From: Cryptococcus deneoformans JEC21
Lineage: Eukaryota > Basidiomycota > Tremellomycetes > Tremellales > Cryptococcaceae
DNA: 64,000 nt
NCBI RefSeq assembly: GCF_000091045.1
Contig: NC_006679.1
Coordinates: 970,041 to 1,034,040, forward strand
Direction: 5' to 3'
This document shows positions 33,117 through 44,315 of this stretch, piece by piece. The notes beneath the pieces are model-generated. The model did no database searches. It was not told the DNA's origin and saw nothing but the letters and a program-made list of their open reading frames with translations. Position 1 is the stretch's first letter; each line of letters begins with the position of its first letter. The position numbers were made by a program, and so were the translations under genes.

Positions 33117-33354
33117 ATTTGAAAGACACTTCGAAATGGAGGTAATTTGGGATCCGTTGGGATTCCATATTTTATAATTTCTTGTCCTTTTTTTGTAGTC
33201 TTTTTTGTACATGGTGTTCCTTTTCTTGACTTCGGGTTCAATAACTTCCTTATAACTGGATTCACAATGAGCAGGGCATGCATTGATTGCTTAGTATTAT
33301 GCTGATAATTATTACAAATGCTTCTAATTCTCTAGTATTCCGTTACACCAAAAA

Positions 33355-34985
33355 TTACTCAACATACAAGATGATCTGCCTTTTGTTACCCGCTCTGACG
33401 ATGGCGATATGGCCGTCTACGAGGTCTTCTACAGCAATCTTCTCTCTGTGGTCGCTAATCTTCCTGTCGTTCACTTGCAAAGCGAATGATTGAACTAATC
33501 GCTGAGTTTCGCCTATTTATCATATTAGCACCTTTTTTCTGATAAAGATAACGAAACACTTACCAACAGACCCGCACAAACCATATGTAACAGCCATCTT
33601 TCCAACGCCCATCTCGGCCAAATTCTCCTTCTTCACCCGGTGGAAACGCTTATCTCCCCGGAAAGCATCCAACACTTTTTCAGCTGTAAGTGAGGATGTA
33701 GAGGTCGAATAGAGTACTTGAGCCGCTGTGAGAGCTCGGGTAAGGGCAGCAGGACCGTGGACGAGTTCAGTGACTTCAGCTGCGAGGAGTTTTTGAGGGA
33801 GACGCTCGGTTTTAGAGATTTGGTGAGCTTGCATGACGTCTTGAATTTGGGAGAGAGGAAGGAAGGTAAAGAGTTTGAGGTATTTCTCAACGTCTTCGTC
33901 TGTTGTACGAAGGAAGAACTGGGGAGGAAATTTAGTTGTATGGAGTGCAGGACAAGAGAATGGACATTACCTGGTAGAACTCTGCCGCGCTTGTCCTCTT
34001 TTCGTCCAACCACACCGCGTTCCCGGCAGATTTCCCAAACTTTTCACCCGTACTTGTAGTTAACAGGGGAATGGTCAGACCATACACATCTTCCTCCTCT
34101 TCCTTTACTTGTTCACCCTTTTCTTCCCTCTCGGCGATTTTCCCTCGGCGAATAAGATCAATACCAGCGACGATATTTCCCCATTGGTCACTACCGCCTA
34201 GTTGGATATTGCATCCGTGTTCGGAGTGGAGATGGGAAAAGTCGTACGCTTGGAGAAGCTGGTATGTGAATTCGGTGTATGAGATACCAGAGTCCGAGCT
34301 GAGTCGGTTTTTCACGCTATCCCGAGAGAGCATGGTAGATACCCTAGCCATTTTTCCCGTCGTCCTCAGAAAGTCCAAAAGGCTCACATCCCTCATCCAA
34401 TCATAGTTGTTCATAACCTTGACGCCTCTACCTCCGTCTTTGCTCATGGCAGTAAGGTCCATACCGCGTTTGCTGAGGTATTCTTGGCCGCGAATGAAGA
34501 AACGGTGGACTTGAGAGGTAATACCTGCAATGTTGAGGCGAAGTTCAGACGGTGTGAGTGATTTACGTTCAGTTGAGCGGCCAGAAGGGTCGCCTATTGA
34601 GCCTGTAGCGCCCCCAATCTGTGAATGGTAAGTAATATGTACATATAGGTTTTAGATAACGCACAAGGCAGATGGATTGGTGGCCGCGAGCCTGGAAGTG
34701 TAACAAGCCCAAAAGCGGTATGAGATTGCCGACATGTAAAGAAGATGCTGAAGGGTCCACACCTGAATATATAGTTGTTGGGGAAGCGACATGTTGCTTG
34801 AGCTTATCACTGGACATTTGTCAGCCTTCAGCGCATCCTTTGATACAGACTTACCTGGTAATTGCAGCTACGAATCCACGTTCGTCCAGCTCCTGCAGCA
34901 CCGTTGCCTTGGGGGCGAGGGTTGAGGATTTACGGTGAAAGAGATGAGCACCCCTCTTAGAGACACTGAGTCTTATTAAAACCAT
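33355..34985 (-). CDS. MSY1: Mitochondrial tyrosyl-tRNA synthetase
   Basis: Class I aminoacyl-tRNA synthetase that charges tRNA-Tyr. Start ATG at 34985 gives a basic, Arg/Ser-rich leader ([20 protein letters not shown]) typical of mitochondrial import. The active site shows [15 protein letters not shown] (HIGH-class motif as HVGN) and [20 protein letters not shown]. Tyr recognition shows [15 protein letters not shown], then [18 protein letters not shown]. The KMSKS-class loop is GEKFGKS. A C-terminal S4-like segment follows ([20 protein letters not shown]) with a GTAAGT intron inside, ending ILYVE. At least six introns. An acidic insertion ([16 protein letters not shown]) precedes the KFGKS loop. 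It converges with the transcription-factor gene; the two stops are about 240 bp apart. Confidence 0.9.
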
Positions 34986-35534
34986 TTGCGATACAGAAGG
35001 GACAATGGGGAAGACGTCGAGAAAAACAAAAAGGAGTAGTCAAAAGATGAAGAATACTTATCCAGAAAAAGCTCGCCAGTTCAATCTTCCACGTCATGAC
35101 TCCATACCGCCGCTGCCAAACAGATGATGCGATCGAACTACTGCGTACAACAGTGTTAAAAAATATCTGTATTCTGCCCTCCCCCGCCTACGCCTTTTGT
35201 GGTATTAGAGTAAAGTTTATGCGTCGATGTATTGATATCACCGCGACGCCACCTGGTATTATACCGATGCGTGCATCATAATGATATCAAGTAATATCAG
35301 ACATATCATCTCTGTCTGACGTCCGTTGTTCGGTTTTGTCGTGTAGGTCTTAAATATCCGATAACCATTCTTGTAACGCTACATATTTTATACTACTAAT
35401 ACAACAGTGGAAACTAACACGTCCATCCCTAATTTGCTTGTACAATCTAGTGGCTTACCTCGCTAGCCTGCTCCGCTGAGATAACGTTCTCGCCCATACG
35501 CATTTGCCTATCGACCGTCCTATCACGCACCACA
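34986..35534. other. Intergenic, no gene seen
   Basis: Promoter of the synthetase and 3' flank of the NFKBIL1-like gene. A 61-codon frame at 35096 shows no features. Confidence 0.4.
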
Positions 35535-36811
35535 CTATACTATCCTAACCAAATCATTCAACACCCTGCTAACCTGATCCGCACCTTGTTGGACCTTCTC
35601 CTTATCCTTCTCTCTCACCCTTTCCAACACTCTAGAGTGAAATCTATCGGGGTGGAAATTCCTTATCGCCTCTCTTACAGTCTTTCTCAGATCCCCCCTT
35701 GTCCCTCCTGCGGAACTTGATTTCGAGGTTGACAGATGACTGGCAACAGCTGTCATGAATTTCCGGACATTCTCGAGTGTGAGAGTATCAAGGAGGATGC
35801 TCTCACTTGACCCGCTTGATCCTCCTCGGGCAGAAGGTCGGAAGACCGGCCAAGGAATATCGTCGAAACGAAGTTCGGTAGATTCTACTTCGCCTCCAAT
35901 TTGCAGAGATTCCCATCTTGTAAAGTATTTCGTAGGGTCGTCAAGAGTGCCGTATGGAGCGGTGTGCGGATGAGGGATCGGGATAGGCGAGGAAGACGCA
36001 GATGAGCGAGCGCGATGTCGTTCGTATTCTTCTCTCTCCAGCCTGTGACGTCTCCTCTCCTCTTTCCGTTCCCTCTTTTCACGTTCAATCTCCCTTTCCC
36101 GTTCCCGAGCTTCACGTTCACGTCGATGTCGCTCAGCAGCAAACATCTCCTCCGCGCGTCGGCGAGCGTACATTCCCTGCCTCACAAAATTTGTATATTC
36201 ACTCTCTGTCATGTGTCCCAGTGGGGGGATAGGGATACCGTAAGGATCAACTTCATCTAGAGGATTGCGTCGAGTTGAGTGAACGTGGCGGTTGCTGAAG
36301 GGAGGAAAGGGGAAAGGGCCAAAGCCAGGGGGCCGAGGTATACTGGGTGAAGAAGGACGCCATCTTTCAGGGATATGCGTGAATGATGGGCCCGCTCGAC
36401 CGAATGTAGGCCAATCCTCAAAAGGATCAGAAACTTCGTTCGCCATCCAACGCATCTTATCCTCCCAATCTCTCTTCTCAATCTCTTCCCGCGCGTGACG
36501 AGCGTAGCCACCCATCCATTCGCCTTCACCGTCCTCCTCTTCTTCAAAGTCTTGTGGCCTCTGTTTAGGCCGCTTACGGGGTGGGGATATTGATTCTTCG
36601 CGAGGAGGACGAGGCGGAGAGACCGCGTACCCGTTTGCTCGAGAAATGCGTTCTTGTTCTTTTCGATAGCGGCGTTGCTCGTGGCGGTAAATCTTCTCTG
36701 CCTTGTCTGTTTTCGTCTCTTTTCTGAGTGTTCAGTCAGTTAAATTCGCGTTGCAACAGCAATAAGAGCTCACAACTTAATCTTTGATGGTCTCACGTCA
36801 TACTCGCTCAT
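35535..36811 (-). CDS. NFKBIL1-like protein with J-like C-terminus
   Basis: Two exons, complement(35535..36723, 36777..36811), give 407 residues starting MSEYDVRPSKIKKETKTDKA. Very basic and charged: REREREIEREKRERKEERRR, a long single-helix-like segment, occupies the middle. The C-terminus has FDDIPWPVFRPS, then LRKTVREAIRNFHPDRFHSR and VSRVLNDLVRIV. This order (IPWP, then a helix with HPD-RF, then a final helix) is that of the NF-kappa-B-inhibitor-like 1 / IkBL family, which in animals is nuclear and linked to mRNA processing. Ankyrin repeats of the animal protein are absent, as in other fungal members. Function here is inferred. Confidence 0.65.
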
Positions 36812-37515
36812 GCTCGGGGTGAAATTGAAGATGAAAATAAGAAGGAATCGTTGTTTTTAATCCGTAGCTTCGTTGGAGTCCATCGAAAAAACAAGAAGTT
36901 ACGACGCTTGTGATCTTCATTACGTAATCATATCCGGTATCGGATCACGGTCACCAGGTTTGGCATTTTAGAGCCCGCTGAGCTATTCAATCAGTGGTGA
37001 GCTATAAAACTGAGTCTCAAACTAAGGTGGGTGCCGACGAGGTGCTGGTATGTTTGGACCCAGAAGGCAAGCCTACATTCAACAGGCTGGACAATCTGGC
37101 AGCATTTCATCGTCGACACTTGCAGGTTACCTTGGAAGTGATGATCCCTCGTTGGGCAAACGGAACTTCGGACTTTTGCTGTTGTTTGAGATGTTACCTG
37201 ATGGATATACAAGCGCTTGTTGTTCTGGGAATCCATATCCACCGAAATTGAACATAATTCGCCTTTGTTACTCATGATATCCATCTGTCCCATGACAGTT
37301 CGTAAATGATATAAAAATTCAATCGGAGCTCGGGGGGAAAATCAGCGGTGACTTGACGTTGCGGGGAGATTATCAGATCAACGCCGACAGATAGACGGAA
37401 GGACCAACCGGATATCCGACACCGATACAAAAACACAAAGTCATATATATAACGAGAGCACAGATCAGGGGTCAAATGAGTTTGTCCTTTTTCTTTCGAT
37501 TCCGTTCAGCTGAAG
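36812..37515. other. Divergent promoter region
   Basis: Shared upstream region of the NFKBIL1-like gene and the MFS transporter. Frames at 36991-37293 in both strands have no motifs. Confidence 0.4.
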
Positions 37516-39531
37516 ATGGGTGAGCAGCGTTATGAAATTGAGAAGAGAGACATAACCGCTCCGCAAGATTCTAAAATCCGCGAGGATATGGAGAAAGGGT
37601 TCGAGCAAACAATGGAAAGCGATGTGGCCCCAGTGAAGCAAGAAGCACCGCCAACCGAACACGAACTGTCCATGTTCGAACATACCTCGACTCGACAGTC
37701 GACCCACTCTCAACGACCGCGCTCCACTGTGGATAGAATGGAAACAGAAGTTGGATCACCGCCTGATGAGCCAAAGTCGCATTTCCTTGATGGGAAGGGA
37801 AATCTTTTTCGAGCGACGTTCATCACCACTGCATGTGCTACTCAATTACTGAGTCAAGCAGGGATAGGTATGGTGATGATACCCCTGCATGTTATCGGAG
37901 AGAGTTTAGGGACAGATGATAATGGGCAAATGAGCTGGATGGTTGCTAGTTATGGGTGAATATTGAAGTGAAGTTGAAATGGATAAAAGCTGATTTAAAA
38001 AGCTTGACAGTTGGGATGCTATTAATCATGGCGGGGCGATTGGGTGATTTATAGCAAGTGTCTCATTCCTCCGCCCATAGCAGCATAACAGGGCTAACAT
38101 CCACTCAGTGGTCCAAAACGCTGGTGGATAATTGGTATCTCTGTCATGATCGTCACAAACATTGGTACGGGCTTTTGCAAGACACCTATCGAGTTTGACA
38201 TCTGTCGAGCGTTATGCGGCATAGGATGTGCTTTATCAGGTAAGTCGATTATCCCGTTTGGCTATACATGATAGTTGTAGTGTGCTAACTCCAACTAGTG
38301 CCCAACGCTCTTGCGATTCTGGGACGGACATATCCCCCTGGCTTCACCCGAAACATCACATTCGCCCTTCTCGGTGCCCTTGCCCCCGTAGGCTTTTGGT
38401 GCGGTGGTGCTATCGGATCCATATTTGGTCAGCTGGTCAAGGTTGGATGGATATTTTGGTTCACGTTGAGTCCTCCCTTTATCTGACTCTTTATGCTACC
38501 GAAAAAGCTAACCATATCATGTCATAGCGCAATGTTCACCGCCATATTTCTGGGTGTGGGGATCCTTGTCCTTCCTCCTGACGAGCCCCATCCAAACCCC
38601 TCTGAACGGCATTTCGACTGGTTAGGAGCTGCACTCTTAGCCCTCGCTCTTGGACTGTTCAACTTTCCCTGGAACCAAGCTCCTCTGGTCGGATGGCAAG
38701 AACCCTATGTCTACATCATTTTCATCATCTCCATCTTGTTTTTCGTCGCGTTCTTCTTATGGGAGAAGCATATCGGATTGGGAGCGTTGATCCCGATAGA
38801 AGTATTGAAAAAAGACAGTTTGCTGGTGTATTTGTGTTTGTGGTTGGGCTGGATGAGTTTCGGAACGTACCTGTTTTACCTCACGTTCTTGTAAGTTCTT
38901 CCTGCTTACTCATAAACTTGGCTCAGTTTTTTTTTTCACAGCCTTCACGATATCAGAGGCTACACCCATCCCCTCACCGTCACCGCCCAAATGTTCCCTC
39001 TCGTGCCTGGAGGCTTCTGCGCCGCCCTTCTCGTCCCATACCTCATCAAGAAATTTCCCGGGCACATCATTTTTCTCTTCGCCATGTTTGGCTTCATGTG
39101 TGCCAATCTTTTCATGGCGACAGCGCCTGTGAATCAAGTGTATTGGGCGAACACGTTTGTGGGGATGCTGTTGGGCATGTTTGGACCAGATTTGAGTTTT
39201 AGTACGGGCCAGTTGATCGTTAGTAATTCAGTGGATAGGAATTTGCAGGGTATAGCAGCGGGGATCGTGAGTATGATCACCAACTATTCGTGCGTCGTCC
39301 TTCATCAAGCCAGTCTTCCTGACTAACGCTGCTGGTAGCCAATCAATAGGGCTGGGTATGACAGGGACGGTAGAGTCATACGTGAGAGGGCCTGGCACGA
39401 CGTATGATGATTTACTAAAAGGTTATCGGGCGGCCTTTTACTTTGGGACTGGTATGGCAGGATTTGCCGTTATTGTTGTTGCTCTTTTTGTGAGAATGCC
39501 AAGGGCGCATAAATCAAGTGATGTACATTAG
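37516..39531 (+). CDS. MFS transporter, DHA2-type drug:H+ antiporter
   Basis: Seven exons (37516..37955, 38003..38053, 38109..38239, 38299..38464, 38528..38890, 38942..39289, 39339..39531) join in frame to 563 residues. A hydrophilic N-terminus of about 95 residues precedes TM1 (FRATFITTACATQLLSQAGI). Motif A-like AGRLGDLYGPKR lies after TM2. The segment around CRALCGIGCALSVPNALAIL and GALAPVGFWCGGAIGSIFGQ corresponds to TM4-TM5 with a motif-C-like Gly/Pro pattern. A central loop (EPHPNPSERHFDWLGAALLA) and later helices give about 14 TM segments, as in Atr1-type DHA2 exporters. It probably exports small toxic compounds at the plasma membrane; substrate unknown. The second intron uses a GC donor (GCAAGT at 38054). 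Confidence 0.87.
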
Positions 39532-39922
39532 GGATCTCTCACAATAAAACTATCATATCATAGCATGTGTGGCATGCGAAATGGAACTGCCTACGATAAC
39601 TTGTAATTACGATCTCACATGCCCCCATAAACAGCGATGTCTCAGGTCCTTTGAACTAGTTGCTGGCCGTTGATTGAATGCCACCGTCTGTTTTACTGCA
39701 GTTGCGTTGTTTTTTCGTTTCTCTGTCCACCATCTTCACTTGCCTTATATCGGCGCTCAACTCGGTGAGTTTTGGTTGTAGCTGCCAGTGGAGCGAAGGG
39801 GACGACAAAAAGAATATTTGCTTACTCTTAAGGATACCATGATAAACACAGCTGTCTTATTTCAACTTTCAATTATTCCCATAAGGCTGATGACCTTTGG
39901 CCAACAACCTGTTTCCCCAGGC
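39532..39922. other. Intergenic, no gene seen
   Basis: 3' flank of the MFS gene and promoter of the membrane-protein gene. Confidence 0.4.
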
Positions 39923-40645
39923 ATGTCTTCACAGTATCTTCTCTCCAAAAGAGCACGCGTCTACACCCCTGAAGCCGAAGATGGAGATATCGAACAAGGT
40001 CTGACAGAGGGGGAGAATGGGGATAATGATCTAACAGATACGTTTGCCTATTTTTCATTCGGTGAGTTCAAGCTCTAGCTCAAAAGACACAAAAACAACC
40101 AAAAGAGTTTTCGGCTATTTGCTTACACGTCTTCGGAACAGTGCTGGTTGATTGTCAACTCGCTTTCTTTTGTTTAGATTCTACGAATCTTGCTATCATA
40201 TCAAATACGCCATCGCGCAGAATGTCAGTTCACCGTTCCCTCTTTCCAGATCCAACTGGACTTGGTCGTCCCGATCAAGTCCCAAGTTCGGCTGTCCTTT
40301 ACAAACTATCGTGAAAGAGAACGAGGGCTAACCAAGACCGAACCTCATCTTGATAGCTTCGCCACCTCGATGACTATTCTCGCACTTATCTGGTCAATTA
40401 TCCGCTGGAAACACATCTACGGCGATCATGCAAGGTTTGTTATAGAAAACTATGCAGAACCGCAAGAATGGTCCTTGCCATACTTTAAGTGGATTAGGAT
40501 TTGCTGGAGCAGGAGAACCGATATGCGGCTGCGTGGAGCAATGAGATACCTGGGTATTGGATGTAATGGTGTAATTCGATTGGTGGCAATGGCGTGGTTT
40601 TTTGTGAGCTTTTGTTTCTTTGTAGTTTTGATTTGGTGGGGATGA
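39923..40645 (+). CDS. Small multi-pass membrane protein, WSR family copy B
   Basis: Three exons (39923..40061, 40178..40310, 40357..40645) close in frame at 186 residues. The second intron, GTGAAA...CTAAC...GATAG, is 46 nt and must be removed to avoid an immediate TGA. An acidic cytosolic-looking N-terminus (YTPEAEDGDIEQGLTEGENG) is followed by TM SMTILALIWSIIRW and a loop QEWSLPYFKWIRICWSRRTD then MRLRGAMR. The final TM is VAMAWFFVSFCFFVVLIWWG. The loop and both helices align with the gene at 20331-21035. Function unknown. The start could be an upstream ATG in the same frame. Confidence 0.6.
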
Positions 40646-41144
40646 CAAGGTTGATGGACGCCAGGTACTCTAGATTTGGAGCATTGAAATAAACGCCTGA
40701 AAATGGATAGAAAGGCAGATCACTGGAAGTATCCTCGAAGTCGGATAAGTTACTTGTATGAACCGTATAGTACATGTTATCTTATCAATACCTTATGATT
40801 CAAAATTAGCAACATCTTTTTGGCACTTTTTTTTTATTTGAACTTACTTTCGAGAATGACGAGATCCGGCGGTTGGATTCCGAGGTCCAAAAAATCCAAG
40901 TTGAAAGAAAATAATGGAAGACATGTTATGAGATAAAAGTATGGCTGTTTGACAGTTGGCAGTTTTTTATTCAGCCGCCGTGCATATGTCTATATATGTA
41001 TGGCTACAGAAGCTTTGTGAGTTATTGCACTGACATCTTTCGGGGGGGCAACTTACAAGATCTATGAATTACAATCATCTACTCATCTGAGTCGCACTAC
41101 CGCCCTATTCACCTCACACGTAAACCGTTATCGAAACTGGATAT
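40646..41144. other. Intergenic between convergent genes
   Basis: 3' flanks only; T-run near 40828-40836. No gene seen. Confidence 0.4.
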
Positions 41145-42476
41145 TCACTCCATCATAGCGCCAATAGCTTCACCAAATCTCCTTGCTCTCCTTGCAACTT
41201 CCCCTCTCTCACCCATCACTGTCAACCTTATGCTCACCCCTTCGAGCGCGGGATCATCATCCAAAGAAGGCGCAGGTGTGAGGGTGTATCGAGAAAAGGC
41301 GTAGTTGAGAATATACGTGTCGAAAGCCTTTGATGGGTTTGAAGGAGACATGAATCGAACGATACCTTTAACTCGATAGATTTCGTAAGAGAGCTTGGAC
41401 AGTTCCTTCTCCAAAAGCTCTCTCTCAATTGGCTCCACAGGTCCAACGTTCTCCTCAACTTCTGGCTTTTGACAATCTCCGCATTCCTTGCCTTCGCCTT
41501 TTCCTCCCACACGCTTGTGTTCATGTTTCGGCTTCTTCCCTTTATACACTCCCTTGACCTCCACTTCATCTCCATGCCATCCTTCTCTAGTCGCCATCTC
41601 GCCCCAATCTTTTCTTTCGCCATCCTTGACGGACCAGAGCTTGCTGTCAAGACCAAAGATGACTTCAGGCTTCGGTGGATTGGAAGGGGCGGGACCAATA
41701 CGGAGTTTAGGGGTCTCGTCGTTGAGATCGTTAAGACGGTCCAGGAGAGTGTCGAATTGACGTGGGTTGGGAAGGTGGTGTTTGTTGAGGAGGATGAGGT
41801 CGGTGTACTTGGCTTGCAACTGTCCCTTGTGATTAAACTTTTTTTCCAAGTTGGGTTTGCTAGGTAAACTCACTTTTGCACTAGGCGATGAATCTTCGTA
41901 TCCTTCAAAATTAACACAATCCACCACAGTCACAACGCCATCCAACTTGAATCCTTCAGGTTCAAGTTCCTTGATTTGCAAAGCCAATGTCGCAGGGAAG
42001 GCCGATCCGCTAGATTCGATAATGATTCGGTCGGGTTTCATTGTTGATTTGACTTCCATCAAAGCGTTGGAGATAAGTCCTACAGACGTGCAACAGAGAC
42101 AGCCGTTCAGAATTTCAGAAACGCCTGTGATGTTGGACTGAGAAGCAAGGACAGAATCGACTGCAAATGAAGGCGTTAGCTAACTATAAGTGTTTTTGAG
42201 GAGAAGCGGTCGCAAGCCCACCTTCAACGTCTCCATATTCATTCTTGAGCAGTACGACTTTGTACTCTTTCGGTAGTTGCTGGATAAGCGAAAGGATAGT
42301 TGTGGTCTTGCCCTGCTCCATCTGGTCAGCTCAGCGCTCTTTGCTTTGAACGCAAAATCCGGACATACAGCTCCTGTGGGCAAGTTAGGTTTTGTCCTCT
42401 CACTTTTCCCCCGTCACTTACCAAGAAATCCAGTAAAACAGGTCACAGGAATAGCCTCATCCTTCTCAAGCGTCAT
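41145..42476 (-). CDS. CobW/ZNG1-type GTPase metallochaperone
   Basis: Four exons, complement(41145..42160, 42222..42312, 42369..42373, 42422..42476), total 1,167 nt, 388 residues. Exon 3 in transcript order starts GGCAAGACC; the 5-nt exon GAGCT before it completes the Walker A as CFTGFLGAGKTTTIL. Switch/metal motif: EILNGCLCCTSVGLIS, the family CxCC. Walker B region is IIIESSG and VVTVVDCVNF; base recognition LLNKHHL. A His/Cys-rich insertion (KHEHKRVGGKGEGKECGDCQ) may bind metal. The CobW C-terminal domain shows IYRVKGIVRFMSP. Eukaryotic ZNG1 members deliver Zn to methionine aminopeptidase; that role is by family. Divergent from CIA1 with about 190 bp between the ATGs. Confidence 0.9.
42369..42373 (-). 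other. 5-nt coding micro-exon (GAGCT)
   Basis: Flanked by CCCACAG upstream and GTATGTCC downstream on the minus strand. It is the only joining I found that restores GFLGAGKTT between exon 1 (ends CTTG) and the exon starting GGCAAGACC. Flanking introns are 48 and 56 nt. Confidence 0.85.
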
Positions 42477-42666
42477 GTTTGCTGTGGTTATGGATACTGA
42501 AGAGAAGTAAAAGCGAGATTTATCAACATCAGAAGATTCGTTATCACCAAAAAAAAAAAAAGCCCAAAAAGTTCCACATCATCACGTTCAGCAGCAGTCG
42601 ATAACGGCGGAATCTCGAACCAAAAGATCCTCAACTTGACTTGTGCACGAAACAATATCTCTAAAA
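42477..42666. promoter_or_regulatory. Shared CIA1 / CobW-GTPase promoter
   Basis: 190 bp between divergent start codons, with an A-run at about 42549-42560. I recognise no specific factor site. Confidence 0.6.
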
Positions 42667-44231
42667 ATGCTTCGGCTCCAATCCCTGGGTTCCCTCCCGG
42701 CCCATGCCGAACCAGCTTGGACAGTATCTTTCAACCCTACCCGCTCTCTCCTCGCATCATGCTCCACAGATCGCACAATCCGTCTTTACTCCTACATTAT
42801 ACCCTCTTCCTCCGATGGTTTACCAAGCCAGGACGATTCCCAGGCCGTGTTTAGTCTTGCTAAGGTTATAGAAACGGACCACAAGAGGACTGTGAGGAGT
42901 ATAGCGTGGTCCCCTGATGGACGAACATTGGCAAGTGGGAGCTTTGATTCGACCGTCGGTGTGTGGGAGGAGGTTATTCCGCTTTCGGATGACGAAGAAG
43001 AAGAGGATGAGGGTGCACAAGGGGTGTATAAACCGGCTGGAGTGGACTCGGATGGAGATGGGGATGGGGGGAAAGAGAAGGAGTGGGAATGCGTGACGAC
43101 GTTGGAAGGGCATGAGAGTGAATGCAAATCGGTTGGGTTTTCGAGTGATGGGGCTCTGCTCGCGAGTTGCTCCAGAGATAAAAGTGTATGGGTGTGGGAA
43201 GGTAAGTCCAATGAAGTTTAATGATTATGAATGGTTCTAATGCTTGATTTGTTTATATATTTTTTTCGGTATAGTCCAACCGGACGCCGATTTTGAATGT
43301 ATCGCGGTCATGATGGAGCACTCTCAGGACGTCAAGTCCATCGCCTGGCACCCACACGAAGAGGTTTGTTCATTTTCGTTTATACCTTTCCCTTCATCTA
43401 TTTCTCAGGCATTTATTACCTCTTGAGACAACAATTGCTAACGTTGAATTGCGATACAGATCCTGGCTTCTGCGTCATACGACTCTTACATCCACCTCGC
43501 TTACGACGACCCCGATTCTGACTGGTGCATCTTCCAAAAACTCCATCCCTCTCTCCCTTCTACTCCACTCACCATCCCATCCACTTCCCCGTCACATTTA
43601 ATTGATGCGTTGGTTCCTACGGAAGAAGAGAAGAAGGCAGAGGCGGAGTTGCAAGTCCCGCCGTTGGAGGAGGATGAGACTGTTTGGTGTTTAGCTTGGA
43701 GTCCCGACGGGAGGTGGTTGGCTAGTGGAGGTGATAATGGTGGAATCCGTCTTTGGCAAAGAACGTATGTCTTTGTATCGTACACATTTCGAGACCAGAT
43801 GCCGGTAGTGACTGACTGTAACCTATTGCAATCACAGAGGCTCACAACCAGACTCGGCGTTCAAAGAGATCTTACACACCGCCGCTCACTCGCGTTCAGT
43901 CTTTTCTCTTTCTTGGTCCCCACCCTATCCATCCGCCGAGTCTGCCGGCTCCACCGACTCTACTGATTTAGGGATGCTCGCTTCTGCGGGGGAGGATGGT
44001 AAGATTATCATCTGGCAAATCACCGTCCCTCCATCTCCTTCTTCCGCTTCACAAGAAATAGATAATGAACAAATCTCGATCAGACCGATTGCCGCCCAGA
44101 AAGATGCGCACGGCGTGAACGATATCAACTCGGTAGCGTGGTGTGTGAGAGAAGATAAAAAGGGATGGGGGATGTTGAGTAGTGCGGGGGATGATGGGAG
44201 TGTCAAGGTTTGGAGGGTCGTCAGGGATTAA
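42667..44231 (+). CDS. CIA1: Cytosolic Fe-S assembly WD40 protein Cia1
   Basis: Four exons (42667..43201, 43275..43363, 43460..43764, 43838..44231) give 440 residues. WD repeats are evident: AWTVSFNPTRSLLASCSTDR with TIRLYS; RSIAWSPDGRTLASGSFDST with VGVWEE; SVGFSSDGALLASCSRDKSV; VKSIAWHPHEEILASASYDS; CLAWSPDGRWLASGGDNGGI with RLWQRT; LASAGEDGKIIIWQ; and NSVAWCVREDKKGWGMLSSA ending VKVWRV. Seven blades fit the Cia1/CIAO1 propeller, which in the CIA targeting complex hands Fe-S clusters to cytosolic and nuclear apoproteins. Acidic insertions lengthen blades 2 and 5. Start ATG chosen at MLRLQSLGSLPAH; an alternative lies eight codons upstream via CTG/ATG-like context and is less likely. Confidence 0.88.
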
Positions 44232-44315
44232 GGATGTCAAGAAATGTTTTTATTTTTTGATTTTTTACTTCTTTTTCCATCACATTTCTATGATCTGCTA
44301 TATGCTATTGAATAT

